From: Saccharolobus caldissimus
Lineage (GTDB): Archaea; Thermoproteota; Thermoprotei_A; Sulfolobales; Sulfolobaceae
Direction of reading: 5' to 3'
Assembly: GCF_020886315.1 (NCBI RefSeq)
Contig: NZ_AP025226.1
Span: 2,258,001-2,322,000, forward strand
DNA length: 64,000 nt
Shown piece after piece: positions 57,175 through 64,000 of this stretch. The position numbers and the translations under genes are program-made. The notes under the pieces were generated by a model. It did no database searches and had not been told where the DNA came from. It saw only the letters and a program-made list of their open reading frames with translations. The number at the start of each line of letters is the position of its first letter. Within the stretch, counting starts at the first letter, position 1.

Positions 57175-59562
57175 GTGAGCAGTAAATTTGAAAAATATAG
57201 CATTGAAGAAACACTTGCTGAACTTAATACTTCTTTAAATGGATTGTCAGAAACTGAAGCTCAAGAAAGACTTAAGAAGTATGGATATAATGAAGTGAGA
57301 GAAAAGAAAGAGAATTCAATACTAAAATTCTTAAGGAAGTTTTGGGCTCCAGTGCCTTGGATGTTGGAAGTTACTATAATAATAACTTATATATTAGGAA
57401 AATATCTAGATATGTATATAATTCTATTTCTATTAATTTTTAATTCAATAGTTAGTTTTGTTCAAGAGAGAAGAGCTGAAAACGCTGTGGAACTCCTAAA
57501 ACAGAAATTAAACGTTAAATCCAGAGTTTTAAGGGATGGCCAATGGAAAGTGATATCTGCTAAATTTCTCGTACCTGGAGATATAATACACGTAAGACTA
57601 GGAGATATAGTACCAGCTGATGCTAAAATATTTGAAGGTGAAATCCTAGTAGATCAATCAGCCTTAACTGGAGAATCTCTTCCAGTAGAAAAGAAGAGAG
57701 AGGATGTAATTTACTCATCATCTATAGTAAAGAGAGGAGAAGTATCAGCAATAGTTATCGCAACTGGAGAGAGAACATATTTCGGTAAAACTACGGAATT
57801 AGTTCAAACTGCAAGAGCGCAATCACATCTAGAAAAACTTATCTTAAATATAGTTAAATATCTTATAATATTTGACGTAACGTTAGTTCTTGCGCTTTTC
57901 GTATATTCCATTCTGCTTAAAGTGAGCTTATCGGAGGTCTTACCTTTTTCCTTAATCGTATTAATAGCATCAGTTCCAGTAGCTTTACCTGCAACGTTTA
58001 CGATAGCTATGGCATTAGGAAGTTTAGAGCTTTCGAAGAAGGGAATATTAGTAACTAGATTAACGGCAGCCGAAGATGCGGCATCTATGGACGTGTTAAA
58101 TCTAGATAAAACAGGAACTATAACTGAGAACAGAATGAGAGTAGGAGATCCGATCCCCTTCGAGGGATTTACTAAAGAAGATGTAGTTAAATTCGCCTAT
58201 ATTGCTTCAGACGAAGCAAGCCAAGATCCCATAGATACTGCAGTAATCATGTGTTTAAGGGAAAATAATATAGCTCCAGATAAATATGAGAGAATAGAAT
58301 TTAAACCATTTGATCCATTAACTAAGAGAACTGAGGCTATAGTAAATATAAACGGAAAAACAGTAAGAGTAGTTAAAGGAGCTCCTCAAGTAATCGCTCA
58401 AATGAGTGATATTTCTGACATTCAAAAATACCACAGTGCTTTAGAAGAGTTATCTAAGAAGGGATATAGAACTATAGCCGTAGCCTTAGGGGATAAGGAA
58501 GGTAAGTTAAAGCTTGTTGGCATACTTCCACTTTATGATAGGCCTAGGAAGGATAGTAAGGAATTCATAGATGAAATAAAGAGGTTAAACGTTAAGCCTA
58601 AGATGGTTACCGGAGATAACGTATTAATAGCAGGAGAGATAGCTAAACAAGTAGACATAGGAAATGTAATATGCGATATTAACACTATAAAGCAGTTGGA
58701 GGAAAAGGATAGAATTAAGAAGGTAGAAGAATGTGATGTTTTCGCAGAGGTTTTCCCTGAGGATAAATACTTAATAGTTAAAACCCTACAAGATGGAGGC
58801 CACTATGTTGGAATGACGGGGGATGGTGTAAACGACGCGCCTGCTTTAAAGCAAGCAGAAGTAGGCATAGCAGTAGCTAATGCGACTGATGTAGCCAAAG
58901 CCTCAGCTAGTATGGTTTTGACTCATGAGGGATTAACGGATATAGTAGAAGCTATTAAAACTGGGAGAATGATCTATCAGAGAATGTTAACATATACTTT
59001 AAATAAAATAATTAAAACTTTACAAGTTGTAATATTCCTTACCTTATCTTTTTTCATAGTTAGATTTTTCGTAACTACACCTTTTGATGTGATATTATTA
59101 CTGTTTCTTAATGACTTTGTTACAATGTCCATTGCAACTGATAATGTAAGATACTCCATGAAACCAGAGAGATTAGATGCAGGAAAAATCGTTAAAGCCT
59201 CTCTTATATTGGCGTTTTTAGTAATTATTGAATCATTTTTCACGCTATGGTTAGGGGATAATATATTGAAACTAAATGTTAATGAGATACATACTTTCAT
59301 ATTTGATATGTTAGTATTCAGCGGACAATTTACAGTATATATGGTTAGGGAAAGGAGAAGTATGTGGTCATCACGGCCAAGTAAATTTCTTCTTGCTAGT
59401 AGTATAATAGATATAATATTTGTAATATTGATTTCCACGTTAGGGATTCTAGTAACTCCAGTTCCTTTAGAAGACGTACTATTAATACTTGCAGTAACTT
59501 TTATCTTTACAGTTGTATTTGATCATGTAAAGAATATTTCATTTAAAACCGTAAATATATAA
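57175..59562 (+). CDS. P3A-type plasma-membrane proton ATPase
   Basis: 795 residues, the size of archaeal and plant-type H+-ATPases. Starts with GTG. Actuator motif TGES ([13 protein letters not shown]), membrane motif [11 protein letters not shown], phosphorylated Asp311 in [18 protein letters not shown], and hinge [17 protein letters not shown]. About ten membrane helices. The short termini lack the long regulatory tail of plant pumps. It can push protons out using ATP, useful for keeping near-neutral pH in acid surroundings. Single gene after UspA. Confidence 0.9.
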   Translation: MSSKFEKYSIEETLAELNTSLNGLSETEAQERLKKYGYNEVREKKENSILKFLRKFWAPVPWMLEVTIIITYILGKYLDMYIILFLLIFNSIVSFVQERRAENAVELLKQKLNVKSRVLRDGQWKVISAKFLVPGDIIHVRLGDIVPADAKIFEGEILVDQSALTGESLPVEKKREDVIYSSSIVKRGEVSAIVIATGERTYFGKTTELVQTARAQSHLEKLILNIVKYLIIFDVTLVLALFVYSILLKVSLSEVLPFSLIVLIASVPVALPATFTIAMALGSLELSKKGILVTRLTAAEDAASMDVLNLDKTGTITENRMRVGDPIPFEGFTKEDVVKFAYIASDEASQDPIDTAVIMCLRENNIAPDKYERIEFKPFDPLTKRTEAIVNINGKTVRVVKGAPQVIAQMSDISDIQKYHSALEELSKKGYRTIAVALGDKEGKLKLVGILPLYDRPRKDSKEFIDEIKRLNVKPKMVTGDNVLIAGEIAKQVDIGNVICDINTIKQLEEKDRIKKVEECDVFAEVFPEDKYLIVKTLQDGGHYVGMTGDGVNDAPALKQAEVGIAVANATDVAKASASMVLTHEGLTDIVEAIKTGRMIYQRMLTYTLNKIIKTLQVVIFLTLSFFIVRFFVTTPFDVILLLFLNDFVTMSIATDNVRYSMKPERLDAGKIVKASLILAFLVIIESFFTLWLGDNILKLNVNEIHTFIFDMLVFSGQFTVYMVRERRSMWSSRPSKFLLASSIIDIIFVILISTLGILVTPVPLEDVLLILAVTFIFTVVFDHVKNISFKTVNI

Positions 59563-60085
59563 CTATAGATTGTGTGTGGTTCTATTAAGGAATAGAAATC
59601 CTTCTAATACAATAATTACAGACTTTTTAATATTTATTTAGAATAAAAACGAAATTAACGTCTATGTTAAATGATTACAAATTTTAACTATCCTCCTGCT
59701 TTTTTCATAGTATCATAACCAAACTTTTTGGCAAACTCCCTATACTCTCTTTTGATATCATAAATGACAACTCACCTTTAATCTACTTGCAGTTATCGTG
59801 AAAAAAGATGTTTAAGGAATTCATAATGATTATCGTCTAGATGATTAAAAATCTATAAGGAATTTATTCACTTTGTCTCAAAGATAAGTTTTGCCCCCTT
59901 AAAACCCCAATCTTCATAAAGAACTTAGCAAAAATAAGAGAATAGATCAGATTCTTGTTAGGGAAAAGTTATTTTCGATCAAGTATAAGTATATGAAGAT
60001 AAAGACATTTTAGCTTATATTACAGATAAGAAAGTAAGGAAGATATTTGAAGAAGAAATAGAAATTATAGCATGCTGCATTATTT
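59563..60085. other. gap with relic DNA beside the ISH3-type element
   Basis: Contains a broken DUF59 tail (59688-59776, listed separately). The rest has no gene seen. Confidence 0.45.
59688..59776 (-). pseudogene. broken tail of a MIP18/DUF59 gene
   Basis: On the minus strand SFMISKES, then after a frame change REFAKKFGYDTMKKAGG and a stop. This matches the last part of the intact DUF59 protein at 62581-62970 (PLMITKEGREEFIKKFGYDI). It is thus a decayed paralog or partial duplicate lying on the other side of the ISH3-type element. Confidence 0.6.
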
Positions 60086-60104
60086 ACCCTAGACCCCAAT
60101 TTCA

Positions 60105-61127
60105 TCACCCCGAAAATAATTCAAGAGAGTTAAAAAATAGATAAAATAATTTAACTAAATATTCTTGCAAAATAGTAATATTATCTTGCAAGAGCAAGAT
60201 GGTTAGGAGTAAGCGGAAGTCTTCCTTGCTCGTTGTCCCCTTGAGGAGCAAGTATAGTGTATAGATTAACATTGCTAGGACGAAGATGAACAAGCGGAAT
60301 AGCCAACTCCTTGATGAGGTAAAGATTAGGAAAGATTTGATCAACTTGTATGATGTTTCTATTGGTGTCCTAACCTTGTTATACCATTTTACAATAATAC
60401 TCCTATTTACGTCTAGGTTTGTCCCCTTTGCCAAGTACTCCTTTTCCCTACCGTGGTGTACTATTAGCCTAAAAGTTGCATTCTTACCATTTGACTTTGC
60501 AGTATAATCACCATCGAAGTTTCTATGTATTCCAACCTTTTCCACTGGTACTCCAATGATGAAGTTAAACCTTGATAAGTAGTTGATCACGTCTACTGAA
60601 TAGAATCCGGCATCTAGTGTTACTAGTTCTATTTCTAGGCCCAATGCTAGTATTTGTTGTATTAGGTTTTCAACTATCTCTAGCCTAGTCATTCCTTTTT
60701 CTATGCGTGTGAATGCTAGTATTAGTGTTTTTCCCTTTACTCTTGTTGTTGCTGTTGCGTAACTCCATGCGTAACCTTTTTCTGAGCCGCTTAGTCCTTC
60801 TATTGGTTTTCCCTTGTATTTTATTGATGTCCAGTCTATTGATATTTTTACACGTTTTCTTCCGCCTAGTTCCTTGATGGAGATTGTTTTGATCATGTTT
60901 AGCATTTGTTCTATTACTTGTGGTTGTTCTTCCACGTAGTTTCTTACTGTTTGTGGTGAGATACCAAATTCTTTTGCCTTGTTTTCTACTGAATCTTTTG
61001 TTAGTGCTGCTGTTACAAGTGTTTTCTTGACTTCTTCTGCCTTTCTTCCCTTGAAGTTTATGATGGAAAATAATTTTTCCTTGATTTGTGCAAGTGTCTT
61101 TGGGTGGACGGAGCCTGGTATTATCAA
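60105..61127 (-). CDS. ISH3-type DDE transposase, intact
   Basis: 340 residues, starting with TTG after a strong Shine-Dalgarno (GGGGGAG). An N-terminal helix-turn-helix region (DSVENKAKEFGISPQTVRNY) precedes the RNase-H-like catalytic core: Asp in ISIDWTSIKY, Asp in TLDAGFYSVD, Glu in VRTPIETSYK. The C-terminal part is hydrophobic (LFIFVLAMLIYTLYLLL), common in this family. The start codon lies in the loop of an 11-bp inverted repeat (61103-61164). Confidence 0.88.
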   Translation of the reverse strand: MIIPGSVHPKTLAQIKEKLFSIINFKGRKAEEVKKTLVTAALTKDSVENKAKEFGISPQTVRNYVEEQPQVIEQMLNMIKTISIKELGGRKRVKISIDWTSIKYKGKPIEGLSGSEKGYAWSYATATTRVKGKTLILAFTRIEKGMTRLEIVENLIQQILALGLEIELVTLDAGFYSVDVINYLSRFNFIIGVPVEKVGIHRNFDGDYTAKSNGKNATFRLIVHHGREKEYLAKGTNLDVNRSIIVKWYNKVRTPIETSYKLIKSFLIFTSSRSWLFRLFIFVLAMLIYTLYLLLKGTTSKEDFRLLLTILLLQDNITILQEYLVKLFYLFFNSLELFSG

Positions 61128-61164
61128 GTATTTCTCCCCCTAAAGTAATACCACTCCGTCCACC
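61103..61164 (-). repeat. 11-bp perfect inverted repeat around the transposase start
   Basis: GGTGGACGGAG at 61103-61113 pairs with CTCCGTCCACC at 61154-61164, with a second stem GGTATT/AATACC inside. TTG start (61127) and ribosome site are in the 40-base loop. A TATA-like run near 61170-61178 would start the element's own mRNA near 61150, past the 5' arm. Confidence 0.85.
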
Positions 61165-61273
61165 TTAACTTTTATTACAAAATTTTCAAGATAATAGATA
61201 ATTACTCTTTGAAATTATTTTTGTAAAATGAATTTGGGGTCTAGGGTTTAGGTTAGAGAATTTTATTTTAACA

Positions 61274-61567
61274 TCATATTTCTATATAGTTTTGAGTATC
61301 TGGATCTGGATGTACTGTTACTAAAATTAACTCATTGCCCCTTTTAGCTATTACGTATCTTATTTTCGCACAAGATCTAAAGTGAAGAACTACTCTCCAT
61401 CTTTCTGATTCGCCTAAGCGTAAATTAGGAGTTTGAGGAATTCCTTTTACTCTTTCTAAAAATGTTAATACTTCATTACTTAAAGGATCTATTGGATCAT
61501 TAAATTTACTTAAATACCGCTTAATATCTTCTAAATGTTTTTTAGCATGGTCAGATAAGATCAGCAC
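61274..61567 (-). CDS. small protein, possible toxin of a pair
   Basis: 97 residues: SDHAKKHLEDIKRYLSKF, GESERWRVVLHFRSCAKIRY, then VIAKRGNELILVTVHPDPD. The helix followed by antiparallel strands with Arg, Lys and a late His-Pro resembles RelE/DUF4258-type nucleases, but I see no firm motif. It overlaps the upstream gene by 17 bases, as toxin genes often do. Confidence 0.5.
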   Translation of the reverse strand: MLILSDHAKKHLEDIKRYLSKFNDPIDPLSNEVLTFLERVKGIPQTPNLRLGESERWRVVLHFRSCAKIRYVIAKRGNELILVTVHPDPDTQNYIEI

Positions 61568-62060
61568 TTTTTAATACTTTCTCATTATCCATTAAATCTT
61601 TTATCTCTATTTCTATCTTTAATGGTCTATAAAGCTTATCAAAGGAAAACACAATCTCTCCCTCAATGTGTGCCCAATGTTCAGCCTCACCTTTTGCCAA
61701 AAAAACTTCAATAAAACCGTTATCATATTTTATTGACTTACAATTTTTTTGACTTTCGTTAAAAATGGACTCATCAATACGTTCTTTTATCTCTATTTCT
61801 ATCTTTAATGGTCTATAAAGCTTATCAAAGGAAAACACAATCTCTCCCAAGAATTTTATAAAATAAATAGCCTCGCCTTCATTTAGATTTATTATAATTT
61901 TACCTTTTTCTGACCTTACTTTTAGTTTAGCTCTAATCCTAGAAGCCTCATCAATTAGGTCCTGTGGAGATAAGGGAATATCAATAATAGGTTTATTATT
62001 AAGTAAGTATTTCGCATAATCCTCAAGGAATTCAGCATACCTCTCTAATGAGTTACTCAT
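61551..62060 (-). CDS. DUF2283-like protein with an internal duplication
   Basis: 169 residues. Two copies of a beta-rich unit, each ending GEIVFSFDKLYRPLKIEIEI, about 62 residues apart; the DNA of this part is a 66-base exact repeat. Each unit (INLNEGEAIYFIKFLGE; IEVFLAKGEAEHWAHIEGE) recalls DUF2283, found in antitoxins. The first 50 residues are helical. It precedes and overlaps the 61274 gene, so I suggest antitoxin plus toxin, with modest confidence. Confidence 0.55.
   Translation of the reverse strand: MSNSLERYAEFLEDYAKYLLNNKPIIDIPLSPQDLIDEASRIRAKLKVRSEKGKIIINLNEGEAIYFIKFLGEIVFSFDKLYRPLKIEIEIKERIDESIFNESQKNCKSIKYDNGFIEVFLAKGEAEHWAHIEGEIVFSFDKLYRPLKIEIEIKDLMDNEKVLKSADLI
61597..61662. repeat. 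66-bp exact repeat, unit 2 of the 61551 gene
   Basis: Identical to 61783-61848, 186 bases (62 codons) apart and in frame. It codes for the repeated FSFDKLYRPLKIEIEIK segment. Confidence 0.9.
61783..61848. repeat. 66-bp exact repeat, unit 1 of the 61551 gene
   Basis: Partner of 61597-61662. Sequences on either side of the two repeats differ, so only this segment has been copied or kept identical. Confidence 0.9.
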
Positions 62061-62580
62061 AGATGAGTATTCTATTTTACGCTTAAAAATCTTTAATGTA
62101 ATAAATGCACTCCCTTTATGGGTATAAATTATTTCTTGTATTAATATTAGTTAAATTATATTTATTATCTACTTTAAAATAGTAATTTAGCTGAAAATAT
62201 CATTATTTAATTACAAATTAGTCTTAAATGTAATAAGGTACTTGAGGGGTTAAATTAGGTTTTACTCTATATAGAGGACTCTTGATTAATAATCTATATG
62301 TAGACACTATGTTCATACTCTGATTTTTGACTAAAAAATTTATTTTATTACTAATTCTAATATATTTACATTTTATTACTCTTAAACTTTGTTAATATGT
62401 CCCTAATAAATCTGATAAATTTCTAGCCTTTCGATGTAATGATTATGACAGAAAATGCTAGTAATTTAGCGAAAAATAATACGATAAAAAGTAGTAGATT
62501 ATCAATAGAAAATGATAGTATATAAATAAAATTTCATCTTTAAACATTATGGAAATGTTTTTAATTTTCTTTAATCTATA
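62061..62580. other. 520-base AT-rich gap
   Basis: No gene, repeat or stable structure recognised between the DUF2283-like gene and the DUF59 gene. Confidence 0.45.
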
Positions 62581-62970
62581 TTAAATATTATACTTCAGCT
62601 CTATGCCCATTATTTCTGCCCATCTTTTTACGATATCATAACCAAATTTTTTGATAAATTCTTCTCTACCTTCCTTTGTTATCATAAGTGGAGTCCATTG
62701 CGTTTCTAAATCTAAATCTACCCTTATACTTCTAGCTGGAACAGTTTCTTTAATAACTTGTTCTACAGTATATTGTAGATCTTCAGTAACTGGACAAGCA
62801 GGAGTTGTAGCACCTATTCTAATGTACACATCCCCCTCATCGCTTACGTTAAGCTCATAGATTAGTCCTAAATTAACAATATCGATTGGGATTTCAGGAT
62901 CATAAACTTGATGTAAGTTCTCCAATATTTTATTCTTCCATTCTCCCTTATCTATAACCACGGCTTTCAT
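62581..62970 (-). CDS. MIP18/DUF59 family protein (Fe-S cluster assembly, SufT/PaaD-like)
   Basis: About 129 residues from the Met of MKAVVIDKGEW (62970); a start at 62985 would add five residues. DPEIPIDIVNLGLIYEL and TTPACPVTEDL (with the conserved Cys) are the family signatures. Members help mature Fe-S proteins or act beside phenylacetyl-CoA oxygenase; with no paa genes around, Fe-S assembly is more likely. The C-terminal extension (EEFIKKFGYDIVKRWAEIMG) is also found in the relic at 59688. Confidence 0.85.
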   Translation of the reverse strand: MKAVVIDKGEWKNKILENLHQVYDPEIPIDIVNLGLIYELNVSDEGDVYIRIGATTPACPVTEDLQYTVEQVIKETVPARSIRVDLDLETQWTPLMITKEGREEFIKKFGYDIVKRWAEIMGIELKYNI

Positions 62971-63062
62971 TATGTTAACATTCAAATATTTTTAGTTTTA
63001 TTTGAATACCCTAATAAGTAAGGGACATAAACCTTTTTATAAATCTGAAATGAATTACCTTT

Positions 63063-63240
63063 ATGAAAGTAATTTATGGGGAAAAAGAAAATATAAGTTG
63101 GACAATCTTTAATAGGCCAGAACGTTTAAATGTATTAGATAAGAATCTTGGCATCTACTTTAATCTCATTCAAAGAAAGCTAATGAGGACAAGGAATTAA
63201 GGCAGTGATAATAAAGAGGGGCGATTCACGGATCCATTGA
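63063..63240 (+). pseudogene. N-terminal remnant of an enoyl-CoA hydratase/isomerase
   Basis: ATG 63063 opens MKVIYGEKENISWTIFNRPE, the usual start of crotonase-family proteins (NRPERLNVLD). A stop follows at about codon 45. In the next frame IKAVIIKRGDSR continues the expected KAVVIxGxGR part, then stops. The rest of the gene is absent and an insertion sequence begins about 60 bases on. So a frameshift plus truncation has killed it. Confidence 0.65.
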
Positions 63241-63303
63241 GATTTCAATTTGTTTCCCTAAAAATAGATAAAAATAATTGATTCTAAACTTCAAGTAATA
63301 CTA

Positions 63304-63386
63304 ATAAGGGACGAGCGTGAGGTAATATCATGGAAACCATATCAATTGACGAGAGAGCCCTCTACGACCTCACGCTCGTCCCTTAT
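63304..63386 (+). repeat. 20-bp perfect inverted repeat around a transposase start
   Basis: Arms 63304-63323 (starting ATAAGGGACGAG) and 63367-63386 pair without mismatch. The loop of 43 bases holds ATG 63330, 7 bases after the 5' arm. Confidence 0.9.
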
Positions 63387-64000
63387 CTGAAGACGCCTTA
63401 TTAAACAAATCTGTCGAGGAAATCGAGAGAATAGCCCTAGAAGAAGTCGAGAGGACTAGCCCGAAGTACGCAAGGAAAAAGGAGATAAGAAGGAAAGGTT
63501 ACGCAAAGTACAGATTCCTTAAAGGATTCAAGATCATGCTAGAAGGGAGAGAAGTCATTTACAAACTAGAGGGGATCTCGGTAAAGCTACCTATACTATA
63601 TGGGGATAAGGGAAGGGTAAGGATCTAAGTCGAGGAAAGGCTGCTAAGGGAGGAGAAGAAAGTGTTCAAAGCTCTGGTGACCCTCTATTCCGTGCTGGGA
63701 GGTAGGTTAAACGCTAAATTATGGATGCCTCAGATCGAAGCGAGCGGTGATTTCAAGTATGTAATAGTTGATGGGAAGTACGTGAAGTTCAAGGGGGGAA
63801 GGGGAGTCCTCCTCTCGGCTATTGGCGTGACAGAGGAAGGTAAGAGGGTGGTGTTAGAAATTACCTTGAGTATGGAGGAGGATGTCATGGGGTACTGGAG
63901 GCTCTTGGTTGGGGTATGGAAGAAGTATGGCTTCGTTCTTGTAGTAGCTGATGGAACTAAGGCGTTGGACAGAGCGATTTCTTTGGCTGGTCTTCAAGTG
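63330..64000 (+). pseudogene. IS256-like transposase, broken and cut by the window end
   Basis: ATG 63330 reads METISIDERALYDLTLVPYL and stops at 63402. The protein continues in another frame (ALLNKSVEEIERIALEEVER), best explained by a one-base loss near 63386. A further stop (TAA, 63626) interrupts that frame. Later parts show a mutator/IS256-like core: Asp in VIVDGKYVKFKGG and VVADGTKALDRAI. At least two lesions, so not functional as read. The element runs past the window end. Confidence 0.7.

Larger units (their letters stand above)
60086..61247 (-). mobile_element. ISH3-type insertion sequence, complete
   Basis: About 1.16 kb with clear terminal inverted repeats: ACCCTAGACCCCAATTTCAT at 60086-60105 against its near-perfect complement at 61228-61247 (19 of 20). 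One intact transposase gene inside. No convincing target duplication could be read next to the ends. Confidence 0.85.

Noticed and set aside
58977-59438. Minus-strand frame of 153 codons inside the proton ATPase gene
   Set aside because: Shadow of the membrane-helix codons of the ATPase; no own promoter or protein-like features.

Overview
This window is crenarchaeal chromosome, almost certainly from an aerobic, acidophilic member of the Sulfolobales. The DNA is AT-rich. Many genes have a TATA box about 26 bases before the start codon, as expected for leaderless transcripts. Three gene sets point to this order: a 4-hydroxybutyryl-CoA dehydratase (3-hydroxypropionate/4-hydroxybutyrate CO2 fixation), a pair of radical-SAM enzymes of the siroheme-dependent haem pathway, and a cluster resembling the fox (ferrous iron oxidation) genes of Sulfurisphaera, Metallosphaera and Sulfuracidifex. 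The species cannot be fixed by reading alone.

Layout. 0-5 kb: end of a GH116-type glycosidase, N-acetylglucosamine-6-phosphate deacetylase, two small unknown genes and a lipoamide-dehydrogenase-type flavoprotein. 5-7 kb: an ABC permease cut off by a broken insertion sequence. 7-14 kb: a complete Dpp/Opp-type ABC importer operon (binding protein, two permeases, two ATPases). 15-21 kb: a tandem DUF433 protein, a beta-carbonic-anhydrase-like protein, an M20 peptidase, 4-hydroxybutyryl-CoA dehydratase, a CBS protein and one unknown. 21-25.2 kb: an island of three insertion sequences (intact TnpB, TnpB killed by nonsense codons, intact IS110). 25.5-31.3 kb: two VapBC modules (one toxin frameshifted), a YeeE/YedE membrane protein, a methyltransferase and an RmlC-like epimerase. 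31.4-33.6 kb: probable ahbD and ahbC. 34.7-47.6 kb: the fox-like region, with a ferredoxin-CBS protein and a membrane polyferredoxin on one strand and, on the other, haem-copper oxidase subunits I and II, a CbsA-like haem protein and several membrane proteins. 47.6-52.3 kb: a CDC48/VAT-type AAA ATPase and a formate-dehydrogenase-type molybdoenzyme. 52.3-56 kb: a defence/toxin-antitoxin strip (HEPN-MNT, NUDIX, VapBC, nucleotidyltransferase pair). 56.6-59.6 kb: UspA and a P3A proton ATPase. 59.6-64 kb: gene relics, an ISH3-type element, a possible toxin-antitoxin pair with an internal duplication, a MIP18/DUF59 protein, an enoyl-CoA hydratase relic and a broken IS256-like element running off the end.

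Non-coding structure is the most striking part. (1) Three different DDE transposase genes have their start codon in the 40-51 base loop of a perfect GC-rich inverted repeat. In each case the 5' arm should be missing from the element's own short-leader mRNA but present in read-through transcripts. (2) A MITE-like element of about 130 bp occurs three times, each time just upstream of a toxin-antitoxin operon; one copy has a clear target duplication. (3) A 97-bp sequence occurs twice, base for base, in direct orientation, bracketing 4.3 kb of the fox region. (4) A palindrome of about 60-70 bp is present whole near 55 kb and half-replaced beside the IS110 element. The oxidase subunit II also has an altered CuA motif.
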